Under the pieces are notes generated by a model. It ran no database searches. It was given only the letters and a program-made list of their open reading frames with translations, and was not told the DNA's origin. The position numbers and the translations under genes are program-made. A DNA stretch of 64,000 bases. Origin: Dehalococcoidia bacterium (GTDB taxonomy: Bacteria; Chloroflexota; Dehalococcoidia; DSTF01; JACRBR01). Positions 1 through 9,220 of the stretch are shown here, in pieces (position 1 is the first letter of the stretch; each line of letters opens with the position of its first letter). The stretch lies in assembly GCA_040902535.1 (NCBI GenBank), contig JBBDXD010000018.1:62001-126000 (forward strand), given 5' to 3'.

Positions 1-178
1 CAAGCTTCAGGAGCCCGCGCTGGGTGTGGTAGTCGTGCTTGTTACGCTTCAGATGTTCGGTGAGGTTGTTGATGCGCTCCGTGAGGATTGCGATCTGGAC
101 TTCGGTCGACCCGGTATCGGTCTCGTGGCCCTTGTACTCGCCGATCAGTTCGGCTTTGCGCTCTGTGGTTAGCGCCAT
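1..178 (-). CDS. rpsO: 30S ribosomal protein S15, partial (N-terminal 59 residues)
   Basis: Read on the minus strand from ATG at 178, the product begins [19 protein letters not shown] and continues with the [10 protein letters not shown] and [12 protein letters not shown] motifs typical of S15, which binds 16S rRNA in the small-subunit platform. The family is about 89 residues long, so the window edge removes the last third. An AGAGGA ribosome-binding site lies about 12 bases upstream. It is divergent from the DegV gene at 270, so the 91-base gap must hold both promoters. Confidence 0.95.
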   Translation of the reverse strand, partial: MALTTERKAELIGEYKGHETDTGSTEVQIAILTERINNLTEHLKRNKHDYHTQRGLLKL

Positions 179-269
179 GCGACGTTCCGTCCTCTTTCTA
201 CTCGAAGGTGAGTCTAACAGAGGCCTTCGGGGGTCGCAAATCAGGGATTCATAGTAAAAGGACGTCCCC

Positions 270-1169
270 ATGATACGTTCTGGTGAAGCCACGACCCCCC
301 CGGCCATCGAGGAGAGCACGTTGACCGTCGCGATCGTCACTGACAGCACCGCGTGCATCCCGCCGCAAGTCGTGCAGCGCTACGGCATCGAGGTGGTGCC
401 GGTGCACATCATCTTCGGCGGCCGCACGTTCGCCGATGCGATGCTGCCGGACGACGAGTTCTACGCGCTGCTGCGCTCATCGCGCGAGCGGCCGACGACG
501 GCGGCGCCATCGCCCGGCATGTTCCTCGACGCGATCGCGCGGGCGGCACGCCGCGCCGACAGCGTGCTGTGCATCACCGTCTCCGCGCAGTTCAGCGCGA
601 TGTACGACGCGGCGCGCCAGGCGATCGCGATGCTCATGAGCGAATCACCGGACGCCGACATCCGGATCATCGACTCGCGGAACGCCGCGATGGCACAGGG
701 GTTCGTCGTGATCGAGGCGGCACGCCTGGCGCACGCCGGCGCATCGATCGAAGACGTCATGGCTCGCGCGCAGGACATGACGGCGCGCGTCACACTGCTG
801 GCGATGCTCGACACGCTGGAGTTTCTCGCGCGGGGCGGCCGCGTGCCGCGAGTGGCAGCGTGGGCGGCGGGGCTGCTGCAGATGAAGCCGATCGTGCGGT
901 TCAGCGCTTCCGACATCAAGCTGGCGGCGCGCACGCGCACGCGGCGGCGGGCGCTCGAACGCATCGCGGCGATGACGGTCGACGCTGCGCACGGCCGGCG
1001 GATCCACCTGGCGGTGCATCACGCCGACGCGCTCGAAGACGCGGAGGCGCTGCGCGACCGGCTGGTGGGCGCGCTCAACGTCGAGGAGTCGTTCGTCACG
1101 GAGTTCACGCAGGTGATGGGCGTACACACCGGCCCGGGCCTGACCGGCGTGGCGTTCTGGACGGAATAG
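270..1169 (+). CDS. DegV family (fatty-acid binding) protein
   Basis: The 299-residue product has the DegV fold: an N-terminal segment with [15 protein letters not shown], a [13 protein letters not shown] stretch, TAAPSPGMF, then [13 protein letters not shown] and a C-terminal [15 protein letters not shown]. These match positions that bind the acyl-chain carboxylate in DegV/FakB proteins, which present fatty acids for phosphorylation by a FakA-type kinase. No fakA is visible here, so the ligand is unknown. The ATG at 270 follows an AAAAGG ribosome-binding site. An internal TTG about 17 codons in is an alternative start, because the conserved fold begins there. Confidence 0.9.
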   Translation: MIRSGEATTPPAIEESTLTVAIVTDSTACIPPQVVQRYGIEVVPVHIIFGGRTFADAMLPDDEFYALLRSSRERPTTAAPSPGMFLDAIARAARRADSVLCITVSAQFSAMYDAARQAIAMLMSESPDADIRIIDSRNAAMAQGFVVIEAARLAHAGASIEDVMARAQDMTARVTLLAMLDTLEFLARGGRVPRVAAWAAGLLQMKPIVRFSASDIKLAARTRTRRRALERIAAMTVDAAHGRRIHLAVHHADALEDAEALRDRLVGALNVEESFVTEFTQVMGVHTGPGLTGVAFWTE

Positions 1170-1270
1170 CCCGGACTTCTTGACGCAGAACTCCTTGCAG
1201 GTTCGTTACATACGCGCCTCGTGCCCCGAAAGAGGTATTCCCGGGCGCGAATCCCGTTAATCTGGTCGAA

Positions 1271-1648
1271 ATGCAGGGACATCTTGAGCACGCGCGCGTC
1301 CTCGTCATCGACGATGACGCCCCGATGAGCCGGATGATCGCGATGACGTTGCGTTCGAGCGGCTACGACGTAAGCATCGCCTCGAACGGGGAGCGCGGTC
1401 TCGAACAGGTCGAGGCGGAGCACCCGGACATCATCGTGCTGGACCTGAAGATGCCCGTGATGGACGGGCACGCGTTCTACCGCGAGCTGCGTCAGCGGGG
1501 CTTCGACATGCCGGTGATGATCGTCTCGGCGCACGGCGCCAGGCAGGCGCAGCGCGAATTGGACGCACAGGCCGCCATCAACAAGCCATTCTCACCGGAT
1601 GCCCTCTCCGACAAGGTGGAGGAGTTGCTGACGGCGGCCGGCCACTAG
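1271..1648 (+). CDS. Stand-alone response regulator receiver (CheY-like)
   Basis: The 125-residue protein is a single receiver domain with no output domain. The acidic pair DDD is near residue 14, the phosphoacceptor aspartate lies in IIVLDLKMPVMDG, the conserved Ser is in VMIVSAHG, and the conserved lysine is in INKPFSPDAL. Such proteins take phosphate from a histidine kinase and act by protein contact. No kinase gene is next to it, so the partner is unknown. The ribosome-binding site is weak. Confidence 0.9.
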   Translation: MQGHLEHARVLVIDDDAPMSRMIAMTLRSSGYDVSIASNGERGLEQVEAEHPDIIVLDLKMPVMDGHAFYRELRQRGFDMPVMIVSAHGARQAQRELDAQAAINKPFSPDALSDKVEELLTAAGH

Positions 1649-1826
1649 GCGAACACGCGACACGGCACATACGTCGCATTGCGCGGGTGTCTAACCTGCC
1701 GGCCCGCGACGAAATGCGGTGCTCCGCATCGACCGAGTTGGGGTGTTCACCTAATTCCGGCTGGCTGCCGCTGCGGCATCCTGTGCATCGAACCGCGCGC
1801 GTTGCGAAGCAACACAGGAGACAGTG

Positions 1827-2423
1827 ATGGCGACGAACGACTCCAAGACCGTGCTGGCGCAAGACCTGAGCGAAGCGATCGACGATTTGCAGATCGCGCT
1901 CACGCGCGCGGCGGACGCAGCGACGCGCATCCAGAGCCTGATGCCGCGCGTCAGCGCGGTGAACGCGCTCCTGGACGAGATCGAGTCGGTGATCCAGTCG
2001 GGCCGGCAGGGAATCGGCGCTCGCGGTGCGCCCGCCGAGTCGATCACGCGGCCGACGCTCGTGCCGAACGTGGAATCGCTGTCTGCGCCATCCGATGCAG
2101 CTACCGACTCCGGGTGGGGCGCGCAGGAGGCGGAGACGCAACAGCCGACGCCGAACGCCGCGGGCGACCTGATCTGCTTCCGGCTCGAGTTCCAGAGCAG
2201 CGGCGGGCCGCTGGACCTGCGCGCCGTCGACGATGCGGTGGGCGAACACCCGGCCGTGCGCGACGTGGCGCTGCTCGACTACGACGGCCGCAACGCGACG
2301 CTGAAGGTGTGGGTCATCGCCGGGACGAGCCCCGCCGACATCCAGCAAGCGTTGAGTGACCGTGCCGCGCAGATCTTCGGCGACAGCGACGTCACGATCG
2401 TCGCGCTCGAAGACGCCGCATAG
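1827..2423 (+). CDS. Hypothetical protein with N-terminal helix and C-terminal alpha/beta domain
   Basis: No family recognised. The 198-residue protein has an N-terminal helical stretch (about residues 1-60, LAQDLSEAIDDLQIALTRAADAATR), a low-complexity Ala/Pro/Thr linker, and a C-terminal domain of about 80 residues (ICFRLEFQSSGG to DVTIVALEDAA) whose strand/helix pattern resembles small ferredoxin-like folds. The ATG at 1827 is preferred over GTG at 1824 because ACAGGAG ends six bases before it. A strong terminator follows at 2453, so the gene is probably monocistronic. Confidence 0.6.
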   Translation: MATNDSKTVLAQDLSEAIDDLQIALTRAADAATRIQSLMPRVSAVNALLDEIESVIQSGRQGIGARGAPAESITRPTLVPNVESLSAPSDAATDSGWGAQEAETQQPTPNAAGDLICFRLEFQSSGGPLDLRAVDDAVGEHPAVRDVALLDYDGRNATLKVWVIAGTSPADIQQALSDRAAQIFGDSDVTIVALEDAA

Positions 2424-2452
2424 ACGAAGCTCTCCCTACCCGGGAATGCTGG

Positions 2453-2479
2453 AAGAGGCTGGCAGTTGCCAGCCTCTTT
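2453..2479 (+). terminator. Rho-independent terminator hairpin
   Basis: An 11-bp perfect stem (AAGAGGCTGGC / GCCAGCCTCTT) with an AGTT loop and a short TTT tail. It lies between the converging genes ending at 2423 and 2522 and probably serves both. Confidence 0.85.
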
Positions 2480-2521
2480 GGCCGTCCGTTTGCGGTTTCT
2501 TCGATTGTTTGGAAGGCGGGG

Positions 2522-3568
2522 TCAGGCGACTTGCGACGCCGTTCCGTACATGCGCCGCTCAGCGGCAGCGAACAGCGCATCGGACGTCGAGCCATCGGTC
2601 GGGCACGTCGCCCAGCCGGACGCCAGGTGCAACTCAAGGCCCGGCACCTCTTCATCGAGACGCGTACGCTCCGCCGAGGCGAGAAGACGCGTCGCGGCGG
2701 CGGCGGCGCCTTCGGGCGTGGCTTCGGTGAGGATCATCGTGTAGCCGCTCTCGCGATACGCGCCGAGGACGTCGATCTCGCGTGCGTGCTGCGCGAGCGC
2801 TTCGCCAAGACGCTGGAGCAGGCGGTCGGTCAGGAAGCGGCCATACTGATCGCCCAAGAGCGCCAGGTTCGTCGCTTCGATGACGACGATCGAGACTTCC
2901 CGCTTGTAGCGCTCGCCGCGGGACAGTTCGCGCTGTAGCTCGCTCTCCAGCTTGCGCGCATCGAACACCGAGCGCACGACGTCAATGACGCCGGACTCGC
3001 GGGCAGCATGCGCGTTGCGCAAATTGACGGCGGCGCACGCGACGTGCTGCGCGAGCAGGCGCACGTGCGCCTCGTTGGGCCGATCGTGAAACAGCAGCAC
3101 GAGCGCGCCAAGACGCTCGCCCGCCGTCTCGAGCGGCGCGATCGCCACGGTGCCGAGCGAAAGCGCCTTCTCCGCGCGGTCGATGCGCGCCACGTCTACG
3201 AAGGGGCCAAAGAAATCCCGGAGGCTCGCCTGGACCACGGCGTTCGCGTCCAACGCCTCCGCGAGATGCAGTGACTGACGCGGGTCGAGTTTGCGGCGCG
3301 TCACATCGTAGTCGAGCGCGTCGATGAGGCGCTGCAGGGATCGGCGGCGCAGATCCGACGCGGGGGCCCTGCAGTCAAGCCGGCCATCCTGATCTTCGAA
3401 GTACACAAACGCAAACGGCGCGTTCAACCCGCGCTCCGCTGCAGTGGTCGCGCCATCGACCAACCATTCGAGCGAGAGCGCGGAGTGTACGGGCAGCAGC
3501 GAGTCCATCACCCTTGCGATGGGATCGCCCTGGTCGCCGTCCTGCGTCGCTTTCCCTTTTGCAACCAT
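2522..3568 (-). CDS. GAF domain plus degenerate GGDEF domain protein
   Basis: The 348-residue product starts at ATG 3568, after GGGGAGAG about eight bases upstream. Residues 20-200 look like a GAF-type sensor (FAFVYFEDQDGRLDC, GALVLLFHDRPNEAHVRLLAQHVA). The C-terminal 140 residues follow the GGDEF fold (SIVVIEATNLALLGDQYG, LLQRLGEAL, ASGWATCPTDGSTSDALFAAAERRMY). The catalytic GGDEF signature is replaced by AYRESGYTMIL, so diguanylate cyclase activity is unlikely and a regulatory role is inferred. It starts two bases after the membrane protein gene upstream, indicating one transcript. Confidence 0.8.
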   Translation of the reverse strand: MVAKGKATQDGDQGDPIARVMDSLLPVHSALSLEWLVDGATTAAERGLNAPFAFVYFEDQDGRLDCRAPASDLRRRSLQRLIDALDYDVTRRKLDPRQSLHLAEALDANAVVQASLRDFFGPFVDVARIDRAEKALSLGTVAIAPLETAGERLGALVLLFHDRPNEAHVRLLAQHVACAAVNLRNAHAARESGVIDVVRSVFDARKLESELQRELSRGERYKREVSIVVIEATNLALLGDQYGRFLTDRLLQRLGEALAQHAREIDVLGAYRESGYTMILTEATPEGAAAAATRLLASAERTRLDEEVPGLELHLASGWATCPTDGSTSDALFAAAERRMYGTASQVA

Positions 3569-3570
3569 GG

Positions 3571-4032
3571 TCACTCTCCCCGTGGCGCGCGCGTTTCGAG
3601 GTCGTTGACGGCCGCCGCAACCCGCGCGAGATTGTCCTCGAGCCGGCGCACGATGCTGTCGAGATCGCGCAGTTGCCGGTCTGAGGTGGTGGAACCCAGC
3701 GCCCCCGACTCGACGAGATTGCGCACGGCGTCCTGCAGGCGCGCCTGCTGGTCGATGAGGAGGTCGGCCTGTCTTCGCAAGTCGGCCAGGTCCTCCGCCT
3801 CGTCCCGCAGATCGATGATCGGCAATTGCTGTGCCGCACGCGATGACAAGTGGCGGGCAAGTTCCTGCACGTACTGGCTCGACTTCGAAGCTTCGGCCGC
3901 CGCGCGGCTCGCCTGGCTGAGGACGCGCCATGCGCCGACCGTGCCGATCAACGTGAACAGAAGCAGGCCGCCGAGGCCCATGACGACGGCCGCGACGGCT
4001 GCGGCGAACTCCCAGTTGGCGGTGTCGCCCAT
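3571..4032 (-). CDS. Hypothetical membrane-anchored coiled-coil protein
   Basis: The 153-residue protein starts at ATG 4032 (GGAGAG nine bases upstream). It has one N-terminal membrane helix (FAAAVAAVVMGLGGLLLFTLIGTVGAW) followed by a long charged helical region rich in Arg, Asp, Leu and Gln, with heptad-like spacing, probably coiled coil. No enzymatic motif is seen. It is the first gene of a two-gene unit with the GAF/degenerate-GGDEF protein, so it may localise that protein at the membrane; this is inference. Confidence 0.65.
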   Translation of the reverse strand: MGDTANWEFAAAVAAVVMGLGGLLLFTLIGTVGAWRVLSQASRAAAEASKSSQYVQELARHLSSRAAQQLPIIDLRDEAEDLADLRRQADLLIDQQARLQDAVRNLVESGALGSTTSDRQLRDLDSIVRRLEDNLARVAAAVNDLETRAPRGE

Positions 4033-4118
4033 GGTCGCTCTCCGATGCGGGGCCAATCAGGCGTCCCCCGCGCTACAGAATGGTCGGTAGTTCGCCGGAC
4101 GCGCTAAAGCCAAACCCC

Positions 4119-4988
4119 TTAGGGGCGCGCCGAGGCGCGCTGGAACCAGCCCAGCATCTCACTGGTAACAACGTCTGGCTGCTCTTGTTGTGTCCAATGC
4201 CCGCAGTTCGGAATGAACTTGATTGTGAAGTTCTTCACCCAAGCATCGAGCCCGTCATTCAGCGCCCTGCTGAGGACCGGATCGTCCTCGCCCCACAGGA
4301 CCAGCGTCGGCACCTCGATCGCCGCCGAAGGCAAGACCTTCGAACCCTGCCGGACCGCTTGCCGGTAGTAGTCGATCGCCGCCCGCGCGGCACCCGGCCG
4401 CAAGAATGCCGTGCGGTAGACCTCGAGATCGGCGGCGGAGAACGCCTCGGCACGCTTCGTCGAGCGACGAAACGCTGACGCGATGGCGGCGGCGCCCTTG
4501 CGCGTCAGCACGAACTCAGGCAACCACGGCGCCTGGAAGAACAGCATGTAACTGCTCTTGAGCATCTGCCCGGGACTGCGACGCACGTACCGCGCGTAGG
4601 CCGCCGGGTGCGGCGCATTCATGACCGTCAACGAATGGAGCAGCGACGGGTATCGCCATGCCACCTGCCACGCGACGGCGCCGCCCCAGTCATGGCCGAC
4701 GAGATGGACCCGTCGATCCCCGGGGGCAATCGCGCGCGCAAGCTCCACGACGTCGCTGACAAGCGATTCGATGTCGTAGCCGCGCTTCGGCTTGTCGCTC
4801 AGGTTGTAACCGCGCATGTCGGGCGCGATGGCGTGATAGCCCGCGGCCGCGAGCGCCGGAAGTTGTCGTCCCCACGAATACCAGCACTCCGGAAAGCCGT
4901 GCAGGAGGATGACCGTCGGGCCTTCGCCCTGCTCTGCGCAATGCAGGCGGACGTTGTTGACTTCGATGAAGCGATGCCTGACGTCCAT
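4119..4988 (-). CDS. Alpha/beta hydrolase, epoxide hydrolase-like
   Basis: The 289-residue product has the oxyanion motif HGFPECWYSW, the nucleophile elbow VGHDWGGAV (Asp nucleophile, as in epoxide hydrolases and haloalkane dehalogenases), an acid in LWGEDDPVLS and the catalytic histidine in IPNCGHWTQQEQP. HGFPE and an Asp nucleophile favour soluble epoxide hydrolase. The start at 4988 (MDVRHRFIEV) is chosen by family length; ATG at 5003 is an alternative, and neither has a clear ribosome-binding site. It is divergent from the hydrolase at 5092. The two proteins are not close relatives. Confidence 0.85.
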   Translation of the reverse strand: MDVRHRFIEVNNVRLHCAEQGEGPTVILLHGFPECWYSWGRQLPALAAAGYHAIAPDMRGYNLSDKPKRGYDIESLVSDVVELARAIAPGDRRVHLVGHDWGGAVAWQVAWRYPSLLHSLTVMNAPHPAAYARYVRRSPGQMLKSSYMLFFQAPWLPEFVLTRKGAAAIASAFRRSTKRAEAFSAADLEVYRTAFLRPGAARAAIDYYRQAVRQGSKVLPSAAIEVPTLVLWGEDDPVLSRALNDGLDAWVKNFTIKFIPNCGHWTQQEQPDVVTSEMLGWFQRASARP

Positions 4989-5091
4989 GGCAGCATGAAA
5001 CATCAGCCAGCGCACAACGGACAACTGCTCGTCGCCGTTTCGCAAGCGCCAGCCGGCATAGCCGCCGTCGCTCGCCGCGCTACACTGCGGC

Positions 5092-5979
5092 ATGATCAGG
5101 AAGGCATTAGCGGCCGCCGCGTTGTTCTCAGCGCCGGGGATCGCGCTCACGATTGCATCTGAGCGCATGATCCGGCCTCGCGTGTTCTACGCGGGGCCGT
5201 GGAATCCGGACCCGCCCGACGCCGTCGGCTGGCCGCACGAAGAAGCGCGCATCTTCACGCCGGACGGACTCGAACTACAGGGCTGGTACTTCAAGGCGAA
5301 GGAGCGCGACGCCGCGACGCTCCTCTTCATGCACGGCACGAGCTACAACGCCAGCGACATGTGGGTCTCGCCCGAGCGTACGAAGGCGTTCGGTGACTTC
5401 CTGCGGGGCATTGGCGCCAACTTCTTTTTGTTCGACTACCGGGGTTACGGCCGAAACGCCGGTACCGCGACCGAAGAGGGCACGTACACCGATGCCGCGT
5501 CGGCGCTGGGGTGGCTGTACGAGCGTGACGACATCGACCACGCGAAGATCTTCTTCTACGGATTTTCGCTGGGGACAGGCATCGCGACGGAGCTGGCGAT
5601 GCGTGAGCCGGGCGCAGGGCTGATCCTGCGCGCGCCCTTCACTTCGATCCGCGACCTGGCCGTCGGGCGGCACCCGAAGCTGCGAGCCGTGCTGACGGTG
5701 GCCCCGTGGCTGCCTCTGACGAACTACGACACGCTCTCGAAGATTTCGCGTCTCGACCGGCCGCTGCTCGTGATGCACGGCGATGCCGACCAGACCGTGC
5801 CCGAACGCATGGGCCAGCGCGTCTTCGAAGCGGCGCCGGAGCCCAAGCGATACGTGACATTCCCGGCCGGCGCGCACACCGACTTCGCAACGGAGTTGGT
5901 GGTGCCCGCGATCACGCAGTTCGTCGATAGCGTGCTCGGGCGCGACGTGCGCGAACCGATAAAGACGTCAGCAGGGTAG
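5092..5979 (+). CDS. Alpha/beta hydrolase, BEM46-like, N-terminally anchored
   Basis: The 295-residue protein has a hydrophobic N-terminus (ALAAAALFSAPGIALTIAS) that could be an anchor or signal. Then come the serine-hydrolase features: LFMHGTSYNASD, FDYRGYGRNAG, nucleophile elbow YGFSLGTGIA, acid in VMHGDADQTVPE and histidine in FPAGAHTDF. The layout matches the BEM46/YqkD-type hydrolases of unknown substrate. Monocistronic, divergent from the epoxide hydrolase-like gene. Confidence 0.85.
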   Translation: MIRKALAAAALFSAPGIALTIASERMIRPRVFYAGPWNPDPPDAVGWPHEEARIFTPDGLELQGWYFKAKERDAATLLFMHGTSYNASDMWVSPERTKAFGDFLRGIGANFFLFDYRGYGRNAGTATEEGTYTDAASALGWLYERDDIDHAKIFFYGFSLGTGIATELAMREPGAGLILRAPFTSIRDLAVGRHPKLRAVLTVAPWLPLTNYDTLSKISRLDRPLLVMHGDADQTVPERMGQRVFEAAPEPKRYVTFPAGAHTDFATELVVPAITQFVDSVLGRDVREPIKTSAG

Positions 5980-6059
5980 TGGCGCCGCCGCTCCTGCTCG
6001 ATCGCCGTCTGGCGGCAGTCCCGCTACTTCGATCGCTCCCGAATCGCTAATCTGAGGCG

Positions 6060-6629
6060 ATGAGCGTCGAGGTGCAGGGCGAACTGGCCCAGAAGCTGGA
6101 AGAGGCGATTCCGCGACGCCGCGGACTGCTCGACCGCGACCCGGAGTACCGCGCGCTCACGCTGCTCGCGAAGCGCAACCGCAGATACCCGCCCCGGACG
6201 CCGCTAGACGCATTGCAGCACGTGGTCGATGCGGCGCGCGAGTTGACGAACGGCACCTACGGCGCGCTCGCCGTCACCGGTACGGACGATTATGTCGAGG
6301 GATTTGCCGTCAGCGGCATGGACGAGAAGGCGCTCGCCTCGCTCAAGGGGCCGCCGCAAGGGCACGGGCCGCTCGGCACCATGCGCATGGACGGCATGCC
6401 GGTACACCTGCGTGATGTCGGTGAACACGAGAAGGCGTTTGGCTTCCCGCCGAAGCATCCGGGTATGAAGGAGCTGCTCGGCGTCCCGATCTTCTGCGGT
6501 GCGAACGTCCGCGGCGCGCTCTACGTTACCGATCGCCGCAGCGGCAACGAGTTTTCCGACGAAGACCAGGAAATACTGCGCGTCCTCAGCCGCCACGGGG
6601 CGCTGATCATCGAAGCGTCCTGGTACTGA
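6060..6629 (+). CDS. GAF domain protein
   Basis: The 189-residue protein is mostly one GAF domain: LQHVVDAARELTNGTYGALAVTGTDDYVEGFAVSG near residues 48-85, GHGPLG, HPGMKELLGVPIFCGANVRGALYVTDR near 130-165, and FSDEDQEILRVLSRHGALIIE. GAF domains bind small ligands or cofactors; no output domain is present, so the signal is unknown. Its TGA overlaps the ATG of the FAH-family gene by one base, so the two are translationally coupled. Confidence 0.85.
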   Translation: MSVEVQGELAQKLEEAIPRRRGLLDRDPEYRALTLLAKRNRRYPPRTPLDALQHVVDAARELTNGTYGALAVTGTDDYVEGFAVSGMDEKALASLKGPPQGHGPLGTMRMDGMPVHLRDVGEHEKAFGFPPKHPGMKELLGVPIFCGANVRGALYVTDRRSGNEFSDEDQEILRVLSRHGALIIEASWY

Positions 6630-7492
6630 TGCGACTCGTGACGTTTCGCGAGCGCGCAGGCGGCACCGCGCAACTCGGGATGATCGCCGGCGATCGCGTC
6701 CTGTTCCTCGATACCGTTTCGCGCGACATGCTGGGATTCATCGCACAGGGCGAACGCGCGCTCGATGCCGCGCGGGCGATGCAAGACGGCGCCAAGGGCG
6801 TGAATCTCGCCGACGTCGTGCTCTGCGCGCCGATCGAGACGCCGCGGCGCAACGTCGTGTGCGTGGGATTGAACTACGCCGAGCATGTCGCGGAGTCAGC
6901 GTCCGCCGCGGGCGCGGATGCGCCGAAGTTTCCCGTGTTCTTCACGAAGCCGCCGACATGCGTGATCGGACCGGAAGCCGAGATCCCCTGGCATCCGCAC
7001 GTCAGCACGTCGATCGACTGGGAAGTCGAGTTGGCGGTGATCATCGGCGAGGAGTGCAAGGACGTCGATGAAGCGTCGGCGCTCGACTGCGTCTTCGGCT
7101 ACACCGTCGCGAACGACGTCACGGCGCGCGACCTGCAGGCGCGGCACCAGCAGTGGTACAAGGGCAAAGGGCTGGACGGGTTCTGTCCCCTCGGTCCAGT
7201 CATCGTGACCCGCGACGAGATCGCCAACCCGCACACGCTCGATATCGCGCTGCGGGTGAACGGCGACACGAAACAGCAGTCGAACACCAGCCACATGATC
7301 TTCAGCGTCGCGCGGTTGATCGCCGAGTGGTCGGCAGGCATGACGCTGTTAGCGGGCGACATCCTGCTCACGGGTACGCCATCCGGCGTGGGGGTCGGCC
7401 GCAAGCCGCCGGAGTTCCTGAAGCCGGCCGATGTGGTCGAAGCTGAAGTCACGGGCATCGGCGTGCTCCGCAACACAGTCGCTCGCGCATAG
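6629..7492 (+). CDS. Fumarylacetoacetate hydrolase family protein
   Basis: The 287-residue product has an N-terminal domain (VTFRERAGGTAQLGMIAGDRVL) and the C-terminal FAH fold with VVCVGLNYAEHVAESA, the metal-binding acidic segment WEVELAVIIGEECKDV, YTVANDVTARDLQ, KGLDGFCPLGPVIV and LTGTPSGVGVGRKPPEFLKPAD. These enzymes cleave C-C bonds in, or isomerise, beta-diketo or acylpyruvate compounds in aromatic catabolism using Mg2+. The substrate cannot be told from sequence; no other aromatic-pathway gene is nearby. It overlaps the preceding GAF gene. Confidence 0.9.
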   Translation: MRLVTFRERAGGTAQLGMIAGDRVLFLDTVSRDMLGFIAQGERALDAARAMQDGAKGVNLADVVLCAPIETPRRNVVCVGLNYAEHVAESASAAGADAPKFPVFFTKPPTCVIGPEAEIPWHPHVSTSIDWEVELAVIIGEECKDVDEASALDCVFGYTVANDVTARDLQARHQQWYKGKGLDGFCPLGPVIVTRDEIANPHTLDIALRVNGDTKQQSNTSHMIFSVARLIAEWSAGMTLLAGDILLTGTPSGVGVGRKPPEFLKPADVVEAEVTGIGVLRNTVARA

Positions 7493-7521
7493 CGGCCCCC
7501 CAACGCCGATACTGAAGTGGA

Positions 7522-8640
7522 ATGATCGTCGGCACCGTCCGTGAGCTGAAGAACGAGGAATACCGCGTCGGCCTGACGCCGGAGGGCTCGCACGCGCTCG
7601 TCGACGCGGGCCATCGCGTGCTCGTCGCGAGCGGCGCCGGCGCCGGTGTTGGCTACGGCGATGAGGCGTATGCCGCCGCGGGCGCCAGCGTGCTGCGCGA
7701 TCCGCGCGCCGTGTGGGCGAGCGCCGACCTCGTCGTCAAGGTGAAGGAGCCGTTGCCCGAAGAGTATGCGCTGATCCGCGACGAACAGACGCTGTTCACC
7801 TATCTCCACCTCGCCGCGTTGCCGGAACTGACACGCGTGCTGCTCCGCTCACACGTCACGGCCATCGGCTATGAGACCGTGCAACTGCCCGACGGTTCGC
7901 TGCCGCTGCTGATCCCGATGAGCCAGATCGCCGGCAAGATGGCGACCGAGGTGGCCGCGCAATATCTTCGCAAGCCCGGCCCGGGGCGCGGCAAGCTGAT
8001 GTCGGGCATTCCCGGCGCGCCGCCCGCGCACGTCGTCGTGCTGGGCGCGGGCATCGTCGCCGAGAACGCGATCGAGGCGGCCGTCGCGCTCGGCGCGCGC
8101 GTGACGGTCTTCGATACGCGGCTCGATAAGCTCCGCCGCGTGCAGGAGCGCTGGCCGGGACGCACGACGACGCTGATGTCGAGCAGGCTCGCGATAGCGC
8201 ACGCCATGGAGAGCGCCGACGTGCTCATTTGCGCCGTGCTGGTGCCGGGCGCCGCGGCGCCGAAGCTCGTGACGCGCGACATGGTGCGCGGCATGGGCGA
8301 AGGCACCGTGATCGTCGACGTATCGATCGACCAGGGCGGCACGTGCGAGACGTCGCGGCCGACGACGCACGAGGAGCCGATCTACGTCGAGGAGCGCGTC
8401 GTGCACTACTGCGTTTCGAACATGCCCGGGGCGGTGCCGATGACGTCAACGGCCGCGCTCACCGCCGCGACGCTTCCCTACGTGCTGGAGATCGCGGGGC
8501 TCGGGTCGCGCCTGGCGGTCGAGCAGAACGCCGCATTAGCGCGTGGCGTGCTCGTCAGCGAGGGCGCCGTGACGCACGAGGCGCTCGCCGCATCGCTCGA
8601 ACTGCCGTTCGTGCCGCTGGAGCGCGTGCTGCCGCAGTAG
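7522..8640 (+). CDS. ald: Alanine dehydrogenase
   Basis: The 372-residue length and motifs match L-alanine dehydrogenase, which interconverts alanine and pyruvate plus ammonia with NAD(H): MIVGTVRELKNEEYRVGLTPE at the N-terminus, VVKVKEPLPEEY (substrate lysine region), TYLHLAA (active-site histidine), the Rossmann motif VVLGAGIVAENA near residue 170, and SNMPGAVPMTSTAALTAATLPYV near the C-terminus. The ATG at 7522 gives the family N-terminus exactly. Confidence 0.95.
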   Translation: MIVGTVRELKNEEYRVGLTPEGSHALVDAGHRVLVASGAGAGVGYGDEAYAAAGASVLRDPRAVWASADLVVKVKEPLPEEYALIRDEQTLFTYLHLAALPELTRVLLRSHVTAIGYETVQLPDGSLPLLIPMSQIAGKMATEVAAQYLRKPGPGRGKLMSGIPGAPPAHVVVLGAGIVAENAIEAAVALGARVTVFDTRLDKLRRVQERWPGRTTTLMSSRLAIAHAMESADVLICAVLVPGAAAPKLVTRDMVRGMGEGTVIVDVSIDQGGTCETSRPTTHEEPIYVEERVVHYCVSNMPGAVPMTSTAALTAATLPYVLEIAGLGSRLAVEQNAALARGVLVSEGAVTHEALAASLELPFVPLERVLPQ

Positions 8641-8642
8641 CT

Positions 8643-9176
8643 CTATTTGGTCGCGTCGAGGATCTTCTGCGCGTGCTGGGCGTGGTCCTCGTCGTGCACG
8701 CGCTGGAACGCCGCCCACTCGAACACGTCGAGCGGCCCGAAGAAGGGATGATGCGGCTTCGCCGAACGGTCAGCCGTCTCGGGGATCGCGCGGACCGCGG
8801 CGAGCGTGCGCTCGTTGAGCTGTCGAAGTTCTCCGAGCAGCGCCGCGAACGTCGCTCCGTCATCCTCGCGTGACATGCCGATCATGCGCTGCGAGCGTTC
8901 CTTCGTCACACCGGCGGCGTCCATCGTGCCCGCGGAAAGCTGACCGAGCATGCTCGTCAGCCCGCTCTCGGCCGAGACGACGTGCAGCATGAGTTCGCGC
9001 AGCGACCACTCGTCGGGCGCCGGCTTCGTCGACGCGCGTCGCTCGTCGACGTCCCCTAAGGCGGCGAGCAGTTTCACCTGCCCGGCTTCGACGAGTTCAG
9101 CGAGCGCCGCGGGCGATTTCGCTCCCTGGTGCTGGATGTACGAACGGACGCGATCGACGACCTCTTGTGGCAGCAT
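8643..9176 (-). CDS. DinB family protein
   Basis: The 177-residue product starts at ATG 9176. It shows the DinB/YfiT four-helix pattern: PDEWSLRELMLHVVSAE carries the first metal-binding histidine and RVHDEDHAQHAQKIL carries the C-terminal His-x3-His pair. DinB-like proteins are small metal-binding bundles, some acting as thiol-dependent transferases; the function of this one is unknown. It is convergent with ald, with only two bases between them. Confidence 0.85.
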   Translation of the reverse strand: MLPQEVVDRVRSYIQHQGAKSPAALAELVEAGQVKLLAALGDVDERRASTKPAPDEWSLRELMLHVVSAESGLTSMLGQLSAGTMDAAGVTKERSQRMIGMSREDDGATFAALLGELRQLNERTLAAVRAIPETADRSAKPHHPFFGPLDVFEWAAFQRVHDEDHAQHAQKILDATK

Positions 9177-9220
9177 GCGTCGAGCATACGCCCGGTGGCT
9201 AGCGGAAAGCAAGCCACTCG

